Below, piece after piece: positions 1-9,451 of a DNA stretch of 64,000 nt; positions within the stretch are counted from its first letter, which is position 1, and every line of letters starts with the position of its first letter. Under the pieces are notes generated by a model. That model did no database searches and was not told where the DNA came from. It saw nothing but the letters and a program-made list of their open reading frames with translations. The position numbers and the translations under genes are program-made. Source of the stretch: Colwellia maritima (GTDB lineage: Bacteria; Pseudomonadota; Gammaproteobacteria; Enterobacterales; Alteromonadaceae); contig NZ_JAKKSL010000001.1 of the NCBI RefSeq assembly GCF_022669015.1, positions 912,059 to 976,058 on the forward strand. Direction: 5' to 3'.

Positions 1-1
1 T

Positions 2-196
2 TGTCAAACTCTGGGCATTTGTGTGTTATGGGCGACTCACTTGATTGATGAAATTTCAGAAGAAGATCAGTTAATTATTATCAATGAAGGAAAAATTCAA
101 GCACAAGGTACTAGTGGACAGTTATGTAAAACACATAAGGTTGCTGATGTGTATCAGCTTTATCGCACGTTAACCACTAGCGTGGAGATTATCTAA
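2..196 (+). CDS. ABC transporter ATP-binding protein, C-terminal end only
   Basis: This is the 3' end of a gene that starts before the window. About 64 codons can be read, ending in TAA at 194-196. The residues VLWATHLIDEI followed by DQLIIINEGKIQAQGT match the H-loop (switch histidine) and the C-terminal strand that ends ABC-2-type ATPase subunits. The stop overlaps the start of the next gene (TAATG), so the two are translationally coupled and the ATPase very likely drives the permease that follows. Because that permease looks like PedC/LutF, this would be the PedA1/LutE-type ATPase linked to PQQ alcohol dehydrogenase and lanthanide loci. That assignment is inferred from the neighbour; the Walker A and B motifs lie outside the window. 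Confidence 0.75.
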   Translation, partial: CQTLGICVLWATHLIDEISEEDQLIIINEGKIQAQGTSGQLCKTHKVADVYQLYRTLTTSVEII

Positions 197-984
197 TGTT
201 CCTTAGTTATATTTATTGTTTTACGGGCATTGTTAAACGCGAATTATTACGTTTTTTTCAGCAACGTTCTCGGTTATTAAGCGCGCTTGTTAGACCCTTG
301 TTATGGCTAATTGTCTTTGCTTCAGGGTTTCGAGCAGCTTTGGGTGTGTCTATAATGGAACCTTATGGTACCTACATAACTTATCAACAATATATTGCCC
401 CAGGACTCTGCTGCATGATCATATTATTTAATGGTATGCAAAGCTCGTTGTCTATGGTGTATGACAGAGAAATGGGTAGCATGAAAGTGTTATTAATGAG
501 CCCGTTACCAAGGCCGTTTTTATTGTGTTGTAAGCTAATTGCTAGCGCATTACTGTCGCTACTGCAGGTGATGATCTTTTTACTATTTGCGCAGTTGGTT
601 GATGTTGAAATTCCACTTATTGGTTACTTTACTGCAATACCCGCAATTTTTTTAATTGCTTTTTTTCTTGGCGCGTTAGGGTTGATGTTATCTAATTTAA
701 TTAAGCAATTAGAAAACTTTGCCGGCGTAATGAATTTTGTTATTTTTCCGATGTTCTTTCTTTCTAGCGCTTTATATCCGTTATGGAAAATGCAAGAAGC
801 GAGTATTTGGCTGTTTTGGCTATGTCAGTTTAATCCCTTTACTGCTTGTGTAGAGCTCTTACGATTTGCCCTTTATGGGCAAATGAATACTGTTGCCTTG
901 GCTACCGTATTCATTGCCACAAGCATTGCGTCATTTTTTGCATTAATGAGTTTTAAACCTCAGCAAGGAAGAAATAGCAGGTGA
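196..984 (+). CDS. ABC-2 type permease, PedC/LutF-like
   Basis: An integral inner-membrane protein of 262 residues with about six hydrophobic segments (roughly residues 28-45, 62-80, 105-128, 138-165, 175-195 and 235-252), typical of ABC-2 permeases. The stretch RELLRFFQQRSRLLSALVRP followed by GFRAALG, and later NGMQSSLSMVYDREMGSMKVL, strongly resembles the permease found beside PQQ-dependent alcohol dehydrogenases (PedC of Pseudomonas, LutF of methylotrophs), a family tied to lanthanide-dependent alcohol oxidation. It starts within the stop codon of the ATPase gene and both should form one exporter or importer. No quinoprotein dehydrogenase is visible here; it could lie upstream of the window. 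The family call is fairly firm; the substrate is inference. Confidence 0.75.
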   Translation: MFLSYIYCFTGIVKRELLRFFQQRSRLLSALVRPLLWLIVFASGFRAALGVSIMEPYGTYITYQQYIAPGLCCMIILFNGMQSSLSMVYDREMGSMKVLLMSPLPRPFLLCCKLIASALLSLLQVMIFLLFAQLVDVEIPLIGYFTAIPAIFLIAFFLGALGLMLSNLIKQLENFAGVMNFVIFPMFFLSSALYPLWKMQEASIWLFWLCQFNPFTACVELLRFALYGQMNTVALATVFIATSIASFFALMSFKPQQGRNSR

Positions 985-994
985 GTTAAGGTTA

Positions 995-1118
995 AATCAC
1001 CAACTAGATCGTTATTTATTTAATAACTAACTAGAACAACTACTTATTGAAATAAACACCTTGTATTTGGCAATTTTTTTACATATAAAATAGATCGCTT
1101 AATTAATGAATCCTGTAT
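995..1118. repeat. Dispersed intergenic repeat, copy 1
   Basis: This roughly 120-bp AT-rich segment occurs again at 11979-12095 in the same orientation. Shared blocks include AATCACCAACTAGATCGTTA, TTGAAATAAA, ACCTTGTATTTGG, TATAAAATAGATC and CTTAATTAATGAA; differences are small gaps and substitutions, about 80% identity by eye. It lies between the PedC-like permease and the acetyltransferase and encodes no convincing protein. It looks like a small non-coding dispersed element. No transposase or clear terminal inverted repeat was found. Confidence 0.7.
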
Positions 1119-1126
1119 AAGGGAAA

Positions 1127-1612
1127 TTAATCCTCCTTGGCAAAGTCGATAAGCGTTTGACCAGACATACGATAACCAACCCATTCATCTTGTGATTGTG
1201 CGCCAATAGACTGATAAAAATCCCGTGACGGTTGGTTCCAATCTAAACAGCTCCATTCAAATCGACCACAGTTATTTTGCAAAGCGATTTGAGCCATTTT
1301 TTTAAGTAATAATTTTCAAAGACCTTTGCCGCGATGTTCAGGAGAAACGTAAAGGTCTTCAAGATAAAGTCCTGATTTTGCCAACCAAGTGGAATAATTA
1401 TAAAAATAAATAGCCATACCTAAGGCTTGCTCACCTTGCATACAAATTAATGCATTTACATGGCTATTTTCAGAAAAAATTGATTGCTTAATGGTTTCTT
1501 CTGTTGCTAAAACTTCATGTTCGGCTTTTTCATAAATGGCTAATTCACGAATAAAATGTAAAATTAATGCGGTATCTTCAGCAACTGCTTGGCGAATAGT
1601 TAAATGATTCAA
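1127..1612 (-). pseudogene. GNAT-family N-acetyltransferase interrupted by an in-frame TGA
   Basis: The complete frame of 161 codons has the length and sequence of diamine/polyamine-type GNAT acetyltransferases: LTIRQAVAEDTALILHFIREL at the start, DLYVSPEHRGKGL around the acetyl-CoA site, and FEWSCLDWNQPSRDFYQSIGA near the end. The frame is unbroken except for one TGA (plus-strand TCA at 1316-1318) placed exactly where the third glycine of the RGKGLG acetyl-CoA motif is expected, so GGA to TGA is the simplest explanation. Unlike most broken genes here, this is a substitution and not an indel. The product would be cut to 98 residues without the second half of the fold and should be inactive, unless the base is a sequencing error. 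Confidence 0.75.
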
Positions 1613-1843
1613 AATGTACTCCGTTATTTATTATTGGAATATCATAACGTGTGAGTAGGTGTGTTTATAGTGTATTTTTTAAATTGATAAGGGTATTGAG
1701 CATTAAACTCGGGTAGTAAAATAATCCTACTTTAGCAGGATTTACTGATAGTGTTTGTTTTTATCTTTTTGTTATTAAAAGATATTTTGTTTTATTTCTG
1801 TTTTGGTAGGGTTGTTGATTAGGTTACATTTGTATGAATTCCG

Positions 1844-1867
1844 TTACACTATTCATTATTAGTGTAA
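1844..1867. promoter_or_regulatory. Perfect inverted repeat upstream of the first TonB receptor
   Basis: TTACACTA (1844-1851) and TAGTGTAA (1860-1867) form an 8-bp perfect inverted repeat with an 8-nt spacer, ending 16 nt before the ATG at 1884. It could be an operator or a 5' UTR hairpin next to the ribosome binding site (AAGGA, 1871-1875). The rest of the spacer 1613-1843 is AT-rich, and I saw no other recognisable element in it. Confidence 0.35.
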
Positions 1868-1883
1868 TCTAAGGAATGAACCA

Positions 1884-4262
1884 ATGAAGATGAAAAGTGC
1901 TGTTGTTAGTATTTATTTTACTATTATATTTCCCGCATTAGCGCAAGAAAGTGAAGAAATAGAAAAAATTAGTATCTATAGTCAAACACCTCTCTCGGGT
2001 AGTACAACAAGTGAGCGAAACCTTTTGGCTAGCGTACAAATGATCAAGGGATCAGAGTTAGTACAATCACAAGCCATCTCACTAGCTGAACATATGAAGA
2101 ATCAACTAGTTAGTTTACATATAAATGATGTGCAAAATAACCCCTTTCAACCTGATGTTCAATACAGAGGATTTACTGCTTCACCCTTATTAGGCTTACC
2201 TCAAGGAATTTCGGTATATTTAAATGGTATACGTTTTAATGAGCCTTTTGGTGATACGGTAAATTGGGATTTGATTCCATTAGCGGCACTTGAATCTGTT
2301 GCTTTATATTCAGGCTCTAATCCCGCCTTTGGTCAAAATACATTAGGTGGTGCATTAGCGCTACAAACCAAAAACGGCTTTAGTTACACACAAAATGAAC
2401 TTGATGTACGCTTCGGTAGCTTTGGCCAGAAGCAATTTACAGTACAATCTGGTGGCAATAAGGGTAATTGGGGGTATTATTTTATTGCCAATAAATACCA
2501 AGAAGATGGTCGGCGTGATTATTCTGAAAGTGAATTAAAGCAGTTGCTTACTACACTTAGTTATGCGAACAAAGAACATTCTTTTGATATTACTTATGCG
2601 GCCAATAAAAATGAATTATTAGGTAATGGTGCTGTACCAGAACAATTGCCGGCGTTGGCAAGTAGAAGTGCTATTTATACACAACCTGATAAAACCGCTA
2701 GCCGTTATCAACAGTTAAGTCTTAAAAGCGATAATTTGATAAACGATCAAATGTCGTGGCAGGCAACAGCCTATTACCGCCATAATGAAATCAATAGTAT
2801 TAATGGCGATGATAGTGACTACGAAGAATGTGAATCAGGCCTACTTTATAGTTTATGCGAAGGAGAGGAAGATGATGAAATGGAAGACGAGGCAGAAACT
2901 GAAATAGGGGAGCTAGAGCGAGTTCATTTTGTAGGATATGATGAAGATACATGGTTGAGTGAACTGACTGATATTGATGCTGATTCAATAGATGGTACCT
3001 ACAATACGGGCTTTACTGATAATAAAAGTTATGGTGCTGCACTGCAATTTGTCAGATTAAGTCATGTTGATACTTCTACATTTATTGGTTCATTTGATAA
3101 CGAGTTTATTTTTGGTGTAGGAATTGATAAGGCTGATATTGATTTTAGTAGTGATACCGAGTTTGCTATATTGCACAATGACTCGGTCGATGATGATCGT
3201 TCGGTCACTGGTATTGGTCTGTTCGATACAGAATCACGGGTTCGTTTAAAGGTAAAAACACAACAAGAATATGCTTATTTTCTTAATACATTTTTTTTGG
3301 TGACAAATTTACACTAAATATTGTCGGGCGATATAATCATGCCCATGTGAGTATGCAGGATCAGATAGACAGTGGTGAAGGTTCACTCAATGGTGAACAC
3401 TATTTTAATCGCTTTAACCCCGCTATTTCAGGTAATTACCAGTTAAACGAATCCACGTTATTTAAACTTAGTTATAGTGAATCTTCAAGGATACCTAGTC
3501 CAAGCAGAATTAAGCTGTGCGGATGAAGATGACCCTTGTAAATTACCTAATGGCTTTGTTGCTGATCCACCCCTTGAGCAAGTGGTTGTAAAAACTACAG
3601 AAGCCTCTATACATTATAATATTGAAAATTTCTCTGCATTAGCTACTGTATTCTCTACCCAAAGTTATGACGATATTATTTTTCAACAAGCGGGTAATAA
3701 ATCTAATCAAGGTTATTTTGTTAATCTTGATAAAACTCAACGTCAAGGTATTGAATTAGCACTGTCTACTCAAGTCAGTAAAGTTGACTTCGGTGCTAGT
3801 TATAACTTTTTAAAAGCAACATTTGAATCACCTTTCGTTTCTTTTAGCCCTGTAAATCCACTTGGAGCAAATAGACAAGTGAGTAAAGGGGATGAAATTC
3901 CTGGTCAACCTAAACATCAAGTCAAGTTTCATGCAAATTGGCAAGTCAATGATGATGTGAATATTGGTACTGAATTTTTATATGCCTCATCTTCTTATTA
4001 TCGTGGTGATGAAGCGAATGAAAATAAGAAAATTCCATCATATTCGGTGACTAATATATATCTTAACTATCAAGTTAGTGAGCAATTACGCTTATCAGTT
4101 AAAGTGGATAACCTCTTTGATCGTCATTTTGAAACCTTTGGTACATATGGTGAAGCAGATGAAGTGTTAGAAGATATCTATCCTGATACTGAGTTTGATG
4201 AATATTTTGTAGGGCCGTCACGACCACGCTCGGCAAGCATTAACCTTAACTATCAATTCTAA
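1884..4262 (+). CDS. TonB-dependent receptor with acidic loop (two frameshifts)
   Basis: An outer-membrane beta-barrel receptor of about 793 codons that imports a substrate with TonB-ExbBD energy. It has a signal peptide (residues 1-20), a plug domain with the conserved region LPQGISVYLNGIRFNEPFGD then SNPAFGQNTLGGAL (about 110-160), a barrel with the family motif ADEDDPCKLPNGFVADPPLE, and a terminal aromatic residue (YQF at the end). Residues about 309-345 form a very acidic insert, 19 of 37 residues being Asp or Glu, plus two cysteines. Two compensating frameshifts break it: near 3297 (after a run of eight T) and near 3505; the intervening frame reads FGDKFTLNIVGRYNHAHVS. The subfamily is one I associate with XoxF/PQQ-type loci (LutH-like). 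Receptor function is firm; the substrate is inference. Confidence 0.85.
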
Positions 4263-4455
4263 GGCACCTATTATATCGCGTTAGTTTTAAATGACTCACT
4301 TGCCCATCACTTCCTTGCAATAAGCATGATTGGTGAGTGATAGAAAAACAATAAGCTCACTAAAAGAGGAGGTTTGTCATACTAAAGGAGGAAAGTATTG
4401 TGCAATAAGTCCGTATAGCATTGTAGTATATTTTATTAAACCTGAGAGTAAGTTG
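4263..4455 (+). promoter_or_regulatory. Leader of the second TonB receptor with hairpin and two strong SD-like sites
   Basis: The 193-bp spacer has an imperfect inverted repeat (4296-4309 against 4327-4340, 11 of 14 paired). It then has two near-perfect Shine-Dalgarno sequences, GAGGAGG (4366-4372) and AAAGGAGG (4384-4391), with no substantial ORF starting just after either. The real receptor start at 4456 has only a weak site. The arrangement suggests a short leader peptide or a structured 5' UTR, for instance GTG-CAA-TAA at 4400-4408 after the second site. Function is unknown; no known riboswitch class was recognised. Confidence 0.3.
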
Positions 4456-6619
4456 ATGTACCAACAATGTTATCGTGCTTTTATACCGTGTTTCGCTTTA
4501 TCGTTAATTAGCCTTTCAAGTGTTTATTCAAACTTCGCTATTGCAGAAGATAATCAAAAAATAGAACAAACGGATTCTAACGCAACTGAAATTATTGTGG
4601 TCACTGGCAGTAAGCAAGCCTCTAGTTTATTGAATGTTTGCCGGTAATATTGATCGTATCTCATCAGAAGATATTGAAACTGTAAATTCGGTTCACCCAA
4701 GTGATATTTTGAATCGAGCAACAGGTGTTCATATTCAAACAAATAATGGTATGGAATCGCTTCCTGCTTTGCGTTCACCTGTTTTAACAGGGCCTGGCGC
4801 TGCAGGGGCTTTTTTGTTTTTAGAAGACGGCATTGCCACTAGATCGGCGGGCTTTGCGAATAATAATGGCTTGTCAGAGTTAAATTTAGCTCAAGCGGGC
4901 AGTGTAGAAATAATTAGAGGCCCTGCAAGTGCTGTTTATGGCTCTAATGCCGTGCACGGTGTGTTAAATGTGTTAACTAAAGCCCCTAGCGATGAAGGCG
5001 AAGTCTCGTTATTACTTGGTCCAAATGAAAGGTATCAACTACAGGGTACTGTTGGTCAAGATATGGGGCAACATGGCGTCAGTGGTAATTTTCAAGCAAT
5101 TGATGATGGTGGATACAGAGATAATAGTGGCTTTAGCTCTTTTAAAGTGAATGGCAGGCATGATTATGAAGAGGGAAAAGACAGTATAAGTACGCTTATT
5201 TCAGGCTTTATACTTGATCAAGATACAGCCGGTTTTATTTCATCTGATGATAATGGTGGTGAGTGTTATAGCTCAGATTATAGTGGTAAAAATTTATATA
5301 AAGACCGTGATGCGATGGAAAAAAATTGTGATGTGGATGCCTATCGTAAATGGTCATCAGTACGTGTTGCTTCGCATTGGCAGCGTAAATTAAGTGAAGA
5401 AACGCAATTGAGTATTACGCCGTATTTTAGATCTAACCAAATGGAGTTTAGTCAGCATTATTTGCCTTCACAAGCAATAGAAGAAAATAGTCACTATAGC
5501 TTTGGAGTTACAAGCCAGTATTATTGGAATATTGATCCCAAAGATAGCGGTTGTTATGGGGTTAGACGCCGAGTGGACCAAAGGGGAACTGACACAAACC
5601 CAGTTAAAACCTGATACCTTTAGTTATGGTAAAGCACGTCAACAAGGGGTTCATTATGACTATGAGGTTGAAGCATCAACAATAGCGCCCTACGTTCAAG
5701 GTGATTGGCAGGTGAACGATGCGTTGAAAATTACCGGTAGTCTTCGTTTTGATACCATTTTATATGACTACGATAATTTAGTGGCCAATGGTACAACAAA
5801 AGCTGATGGTAGTAGTTGTGTGAATAATTCTGCTGAAGCTGTTCCTTGCTTATTTTTACGCCCACCGACAGTGATGATCGCTTTAACAATACCAGTACCA
5901 AGATCGGTATTAATTACCGCTTAAATAAAGACACGGCATTATTTGGTGCATGGTCTCAAGGCTTTAGAGCGCCACAAACAACAGATTTATATCGTTTGCA
6001 AAAACAACAAGTTGTGGGTGAAATTGATTCAGAAGAAATTAATAGTACCGAAGTTGGTGTTCGCGGTGTTAGCGATAAACTTCAGTATGAAGTGGTCATT
6101 TATCGTATGACCAAGAATAATTTTTTCTTTCGCGATGCGCAAGGTTTAAACGTAACGGATAGTGAAACATCACATCAAGGTCTTGAGTTAGGTATTAATT
6201 ATGATATTAGCCACAATCTCAGCTTAGCGGTAAATTATAGTTATGGTCTGCATGAATATGAATCTGACCGTTTAAACAGTGGTGTTATAAAAGGTAATGA
6301 GATTGATACGGCACCAAAACATCTTGCTAATACCCGATTAAGTTGGCTACCAACCACTGACACTAAGCTTGAATTAGAGTGGTTACATATGGGCGATTAC
6401 TACTTAGACCCGGTAACCAATGAACATGAATATGCAGGTCATAATTTGTGGCAATTAAGGGGCAGCTTGCAATTAAATAGTCAGGTTAAATTGTTTGCTC
6501 GTGTCGAAAACTTAACCGATGAAAAATATGCTAGTCGTGCTGATTATGCTTTTGATTCTTATCGCTTCTTTGGTGGGCAGCCCCGTGCACTTCATCTTGG
6601 TATGAGTGTTAATTTTTGA
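4456..6619 (+). CDS. TonB-dependent receptor (three frameshifts)
   Basis: A second outer-membrane receptor of about 720 codons. The start at 4456 gives a signal peptide ending near AIA-E, followed by a TonB-box-like segment (EIIVVTGSK). The plug reads DILNRATGVHIQTNNGMESL ... GSVEIIRGPASAVYGSNAVHGVLNVLT, the classic motif of the family, and the barrel ends in VNF. Frameshifts lie near 4637 (an extra T in GTTTGCC restores NVAGNID when removed), near 5545 and near 5860. It sits upstream of an SBP-permease-ATPase set with a 72-nt gap, so both are likely one import route across the outer and inner membranes. Substrate unknown; low similarity in sequence to the neighbouring receptor. Confidence 0.85.
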
Positions 6620-6691
6620 TTCTAATTTGCACTATCAAATTTAATAAAATGAGTAATAGGGTACGGATTAAAACTTAAAAGAGTAACCAAC

Positions 6692-7693
6692 ATGAATAAA
6701 TGTTTTTTTAGCATAGCACTATTTATATTATTATCGCTTCAAGTGCAGGCGCAGCCTACTGTTCGTGTTGGTGTTTTAAAGTTTGGCACCGTTAACTGGG
6801 AAATTGATGTGATAAAACATCACCAGTTAGACAAAAAATATCAATTTAACTTAGAAGTAACGCCATTAGCCAGTAAGAATGCATCAGCAGTAGCATTACA
6901 AAGTAATGCGGTTGATATTATTCTTACGGATTGGCTTTGGGTAAATCGTCAACGTTTTGAGCAAAAAAACTATACTATTTTTCCAACGTCTATGACAACG
7001 GGCGGGTTGTACGTCGCCGCTAATTCAGGTGTTGAGTCTTTAGCAGATCTTAAAGGTAAAAAAATAGGCATTGCCGGTGGTGCTGTTGATAAGAGCCGGT
7101 TATTACTTCAAGCTTACAGCCAAAAAAAATATGGACTTGATTTAAAAAAAGAAACTGAACCCACCTTTGCGGTACCCCCGTTGTTAAATCGATTAATGTT
7201 GCGAGGAAATTTAGCGGCAGTGATTAATTTTTGGCATTATGGTGCTAGGCTAAAGGCTAAAGGATATAAACAGTTAGTCACCCTACCTGAAATGCCGGAG
7301 GCATTAGGGATTGATGCTCAAATACCATTGTTAGTCTGGGTCTTTGATCAAACATGGGCTAATGCAAATGGAGAAGCTTTACATCGTTTTTTACATGCAT
7401 CCGCAGAGGCCAAGCAACTATTATCTTCTTCTGAAGATGAATGGCAGCGTATTCGTCCCTTGATTAAAGCAGAAAATGACGCTGTATTTAAGACCTTGAT
7501 AAATGATTACCGTGCAGGTTTGTTATCTCAATTTGGTAGTAAAGAAGTCGAGGCAAGTAAACGCATATTTAACATATTAGCAACGCAAGGTGGTAGTGCA
7601 TTAGTGGGTAATGCGACAGCATTACACGAAGGCACATTTTGGCAGAGTAACTTATTGGATAGTAACTTATCTGTATACCCAAAGGCTGATTAA
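6692..7693 (+). CDS. ABC transporter substrate-binding protein, NMT1/SsuA/TauA-like
   Basis: A periplasmic binding protein of 333 residues with a signal peptide ending at VQAQ (about residues 1-21). RVGVLKFGTVNWEIDVIKHHQL, then LADLKGKKIGIAGGAVDKSRL, match the two lobes of the nitrate/sulfonate/taurine/thiamine-precursor binding superfamily. The conserved early residues that bind sulfonate or thiamine precursors cannot be judged by eye. Its stop overlaps the start of the permease (TAATG), which places it in the operon receptor-SBP-permease-ATPase. The ligand might be an organic chelate taken up by the receptor before it. The gene is intact. Family sure, ligand unknown. Confidence 0.8.
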   Translation: MNKCFFSIALFILLSLQVQAQPTVRVGVLKFGTVNWEIDVIKHHQLDKKYQFNLEVTPLASKNASAVALQSNAVDIILTDWLWVNRQRFEQKNYTIFPTSMTTGGLYVAANSGVESLADLKGKKIGIAGGAVDKSRLLLQAYSQKKYGLDLKKETEPTFAVPPLLNRLMLRGNLAAVINFWHYGARLKAKGYKQLVTLPEMPEALGIDAQIPLLVWVFDQTWANANGEALHRFLHASAEAKQLLSSSEDEWQRIRPLIKAENDAVFKTLINDYRAGLLSQFGSKEVEASKRIFNILATQGGSALVGNATALHEGTFWQSNLLDSNLSVYPKAD

Positions 7694-8541
7694 TGAGTTT
7701 TTTTCTTTTTAAAAATTTTATTGAATCACAAAGTAAGGTAGAAAAACATCTTATAAGGAGAGGTACTTCCGTTATGGGAATTTCTAAAGAGTTATTTTCC
7801 TTTTTATTGACAAAACTTTCGATTATTACTTTTTTTGCTCTGTCGTGGCAAGGAGCGTCTTGGGCACTAGACAGCTCAGATTTCCCCTCGTTGTTCGCCG
7901 TGATCAACAGTTTACAGTTTCACCTCAATGAAGGGGAAATGATAACTAATCTTCTGATCACTTTACGGCGCGTGCTATTGAGTTTTACTATTGCTATGTT
8001 GCTCGGCGGTATTATTGGAATTTTAATGGGGGTAAATGCATGGTTAAATAAACTCACCGACTCTTTACTTATTGTTCTGCTTAATATACCCGCGTTAGTC
8101 ACTATTTTATTATGTTACATTTGGATTGGTTTAGTTGAAGCGGCAGCGATTGCGGCAGTAGTGATTAATAAAGTACCCACGGTTGTTGTGATGATAAGAG
8201 AGGGCGCTCGAACCGTTGATCAGGATTTATTAGCAGTGGCTAAAGTTTACCAATTGTCACCCCGAGCTACTTTTTTTAAGGTGTTCTTACCGCAACTTTA
8301 TCCCTATATTATTGCCTCTGCTCGCTCTGGTTTATCTTTAATCTGGAAAATTGTTTTAGTGGTTGAGTTGCTAGGGCGAAGTGATGGGGTAGGCTTTGCG
8401 CTGAATACACTATTTCAGTTTTTTGATATTGCCGGAATTCTTGCTTATACCCTCGCTTTTGTTTTGATTGTTTTGCTTATTGAAATACTCTTTTTTAAAC
8501 CTTTTGATAAACTGGTCGCAAGAGGAAATCATTTTGATTGA
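7693..8541 (+). CDS. ABC transporter permease, SsuC/TauC-like
   Basis: An inner-membrane permease of 282 residues with about six transmembrane helices. The cytoplasmic loop EGARTVDQDLLAVAKVYQLS ... VFLPQLYPYIIASARSGLSL is the EAA motif that docks the ATPase, as in the BPD_transp_1 family. The start at 7693 overlaps the SBP stop. An in-frame ATG at 7774 with a better Shine-Dalgarno (AAGGAGAGG, 7755-7763) is an alternative that would remove 27 residues. Partner genes lie on both sides. Substrate as for the binding protein: unknown. Confidence 0.85.
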   Translation: MSFFLFKNFIESQSKVEKHLIRRGTSVMGISKELFSFLLTKLSIITFFALSWQGASWALDSSDFPSLFAVINSLQFHLNEGEMITNLLITLRRVLLSFTIAMLLGGIIGILMGVNAWLNKLTDSLLIVLLNIPALVTILLCYIWIGLVEAAAIAAVVINKVPTVVVMIREGARTVDQDLLAVAKVYQLSPRATFFKVFLPQLYPYIIASARSGLSLIWKIVLVVELLGRSDGVGFALNTLFQFFDIAGILAYTLAFVLIVLLIEILFFKPFDKLVARGNHFD

Positions 8542-9289
8542 ATTGAATGTCGCTATTAAAAATAAGCATTATACTAATAATAATGTTAATCGTAATAACA
8601 CAGTGTTAGCGCAGGTAGATTTTAGTGTAGAACGCGGTGAATTTGTTGCTATTATTGGCCCTTCTGGGTGTGGAAAAACTACATTACTTAATATGATCAG
8701 TGGCATTGAAAAATGCGATGGACACCTCATTACTTACGATAAGAATGATGAAAAAAAGCAAGAACCCTATCGTGTTGGTTATATTTTTCAACAGCCCAGG
8801 TTAATGCCTTGGCTTACAGTTAGAGAAAATATAGCGTTAGTTTTACAATCAAACCAGTATGATCAAATTGAACTTTTACTCACTCAAGTGGGGTTAGCAG
8901 GCAAAGGAGAATATTTTCCACGTCAGCTGTCCGGCGGTATGCAACGGCGAGTGAGCATTGCGCGTGCTTTTGCGATAAACCCACATTTATTATTATTAGA
9001 TGAACCTTTTAATTCCCTCGATGCACCAACAGCTAACCGATTAAGACAATTGTTAATAGATTTGTGCAAACAAAGAGGGACTACGGTTGTCTTTGTCACT
9101 CATGATTTACAAGAAGCTATTTATTTAGCTGATCGAATACTTTTTATGAGTGATTCACCTGGTAGTATTATTCATCAGTGTAATGTAGATATACCTAAAC
9201 CACGCCAAGAATCGGGCGTGTCTGAGTTAAAATGGCAGATGCAACTGATGACAAGGTTTCCAAAGATTACTCTCTGGAAAATTGACTAG
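8534..9289 (+). CDS. ABC transporter ATPase, SsuB/TauB-like
   Basis: The nucleotide-binding subunit of the importer, about 251 residues. All motifs are present: Walker A GPSGCGKTT, Q-loop FQQPRLMPW, signature LSGGMQ, Walker B LLLLDEPF and switch THD. I chose the TTG start at 8534 because it follows GAGGAAA (8522-8527) and overlaps the permease stop; the frame stays open back to 8468 but would overlap the permease by 74 nt. The family couples ATP hydrolysis to uptake of sulfonates, nitrate or thiamine precursors. It is intact, like the two genes before it, which is unusual in this window. Confidence 0.85.
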   Translation: MIELNVAIKNKHYTNNNVNRNNTVLAQVDFSVERGEFVAIIGPSGCGKTTLLNMISGIEKCDGHLITYDKNDEKKQEPYRVGYIFQQPRLMPWLTVRENIALVLQSNQYDQIELLLTQVGLAGKGEYFPRQLSGGMQRRVSIARAFAINPHLLLLDEPFNSLDAPTANRLRQLLIDLCKQRGTTVVFVTHDLQEAIYLADRILFMSDSPGSIIHQCNVDIPKPRQESGVSELKWQMQLMTRFPKITLWKID

Positions 9290-9451
9290 CGGCTAAAACA
9301 CATTTCTTTTTTACCTCCTTCTTGCTCCTACTAAAGCATTAAGCTTTTTGTTTACGCCTAAAGCACAGCTAATTTGGCTAAGTCGACTGATTCTATTTAG
9401 GTAACGTTATTTTTATGATGTTTGAACACTAATAACGATAAAACAGGATGC

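Noticed and set aside
1316-1318. Recoded TGA (selenocysteine or readthrough) in the acetyltransferase
   Set aside because: The position is a glycine in the family, no selenocysteine insertion element was seen, and a single substitution explains it.
4436-4456. TPP riboswitch in the second receptor leader, suggested by CTGAGA
   Set aside because: Only one hexamer matches; the other conserved thi-box segments are absent and the start codon is too near.
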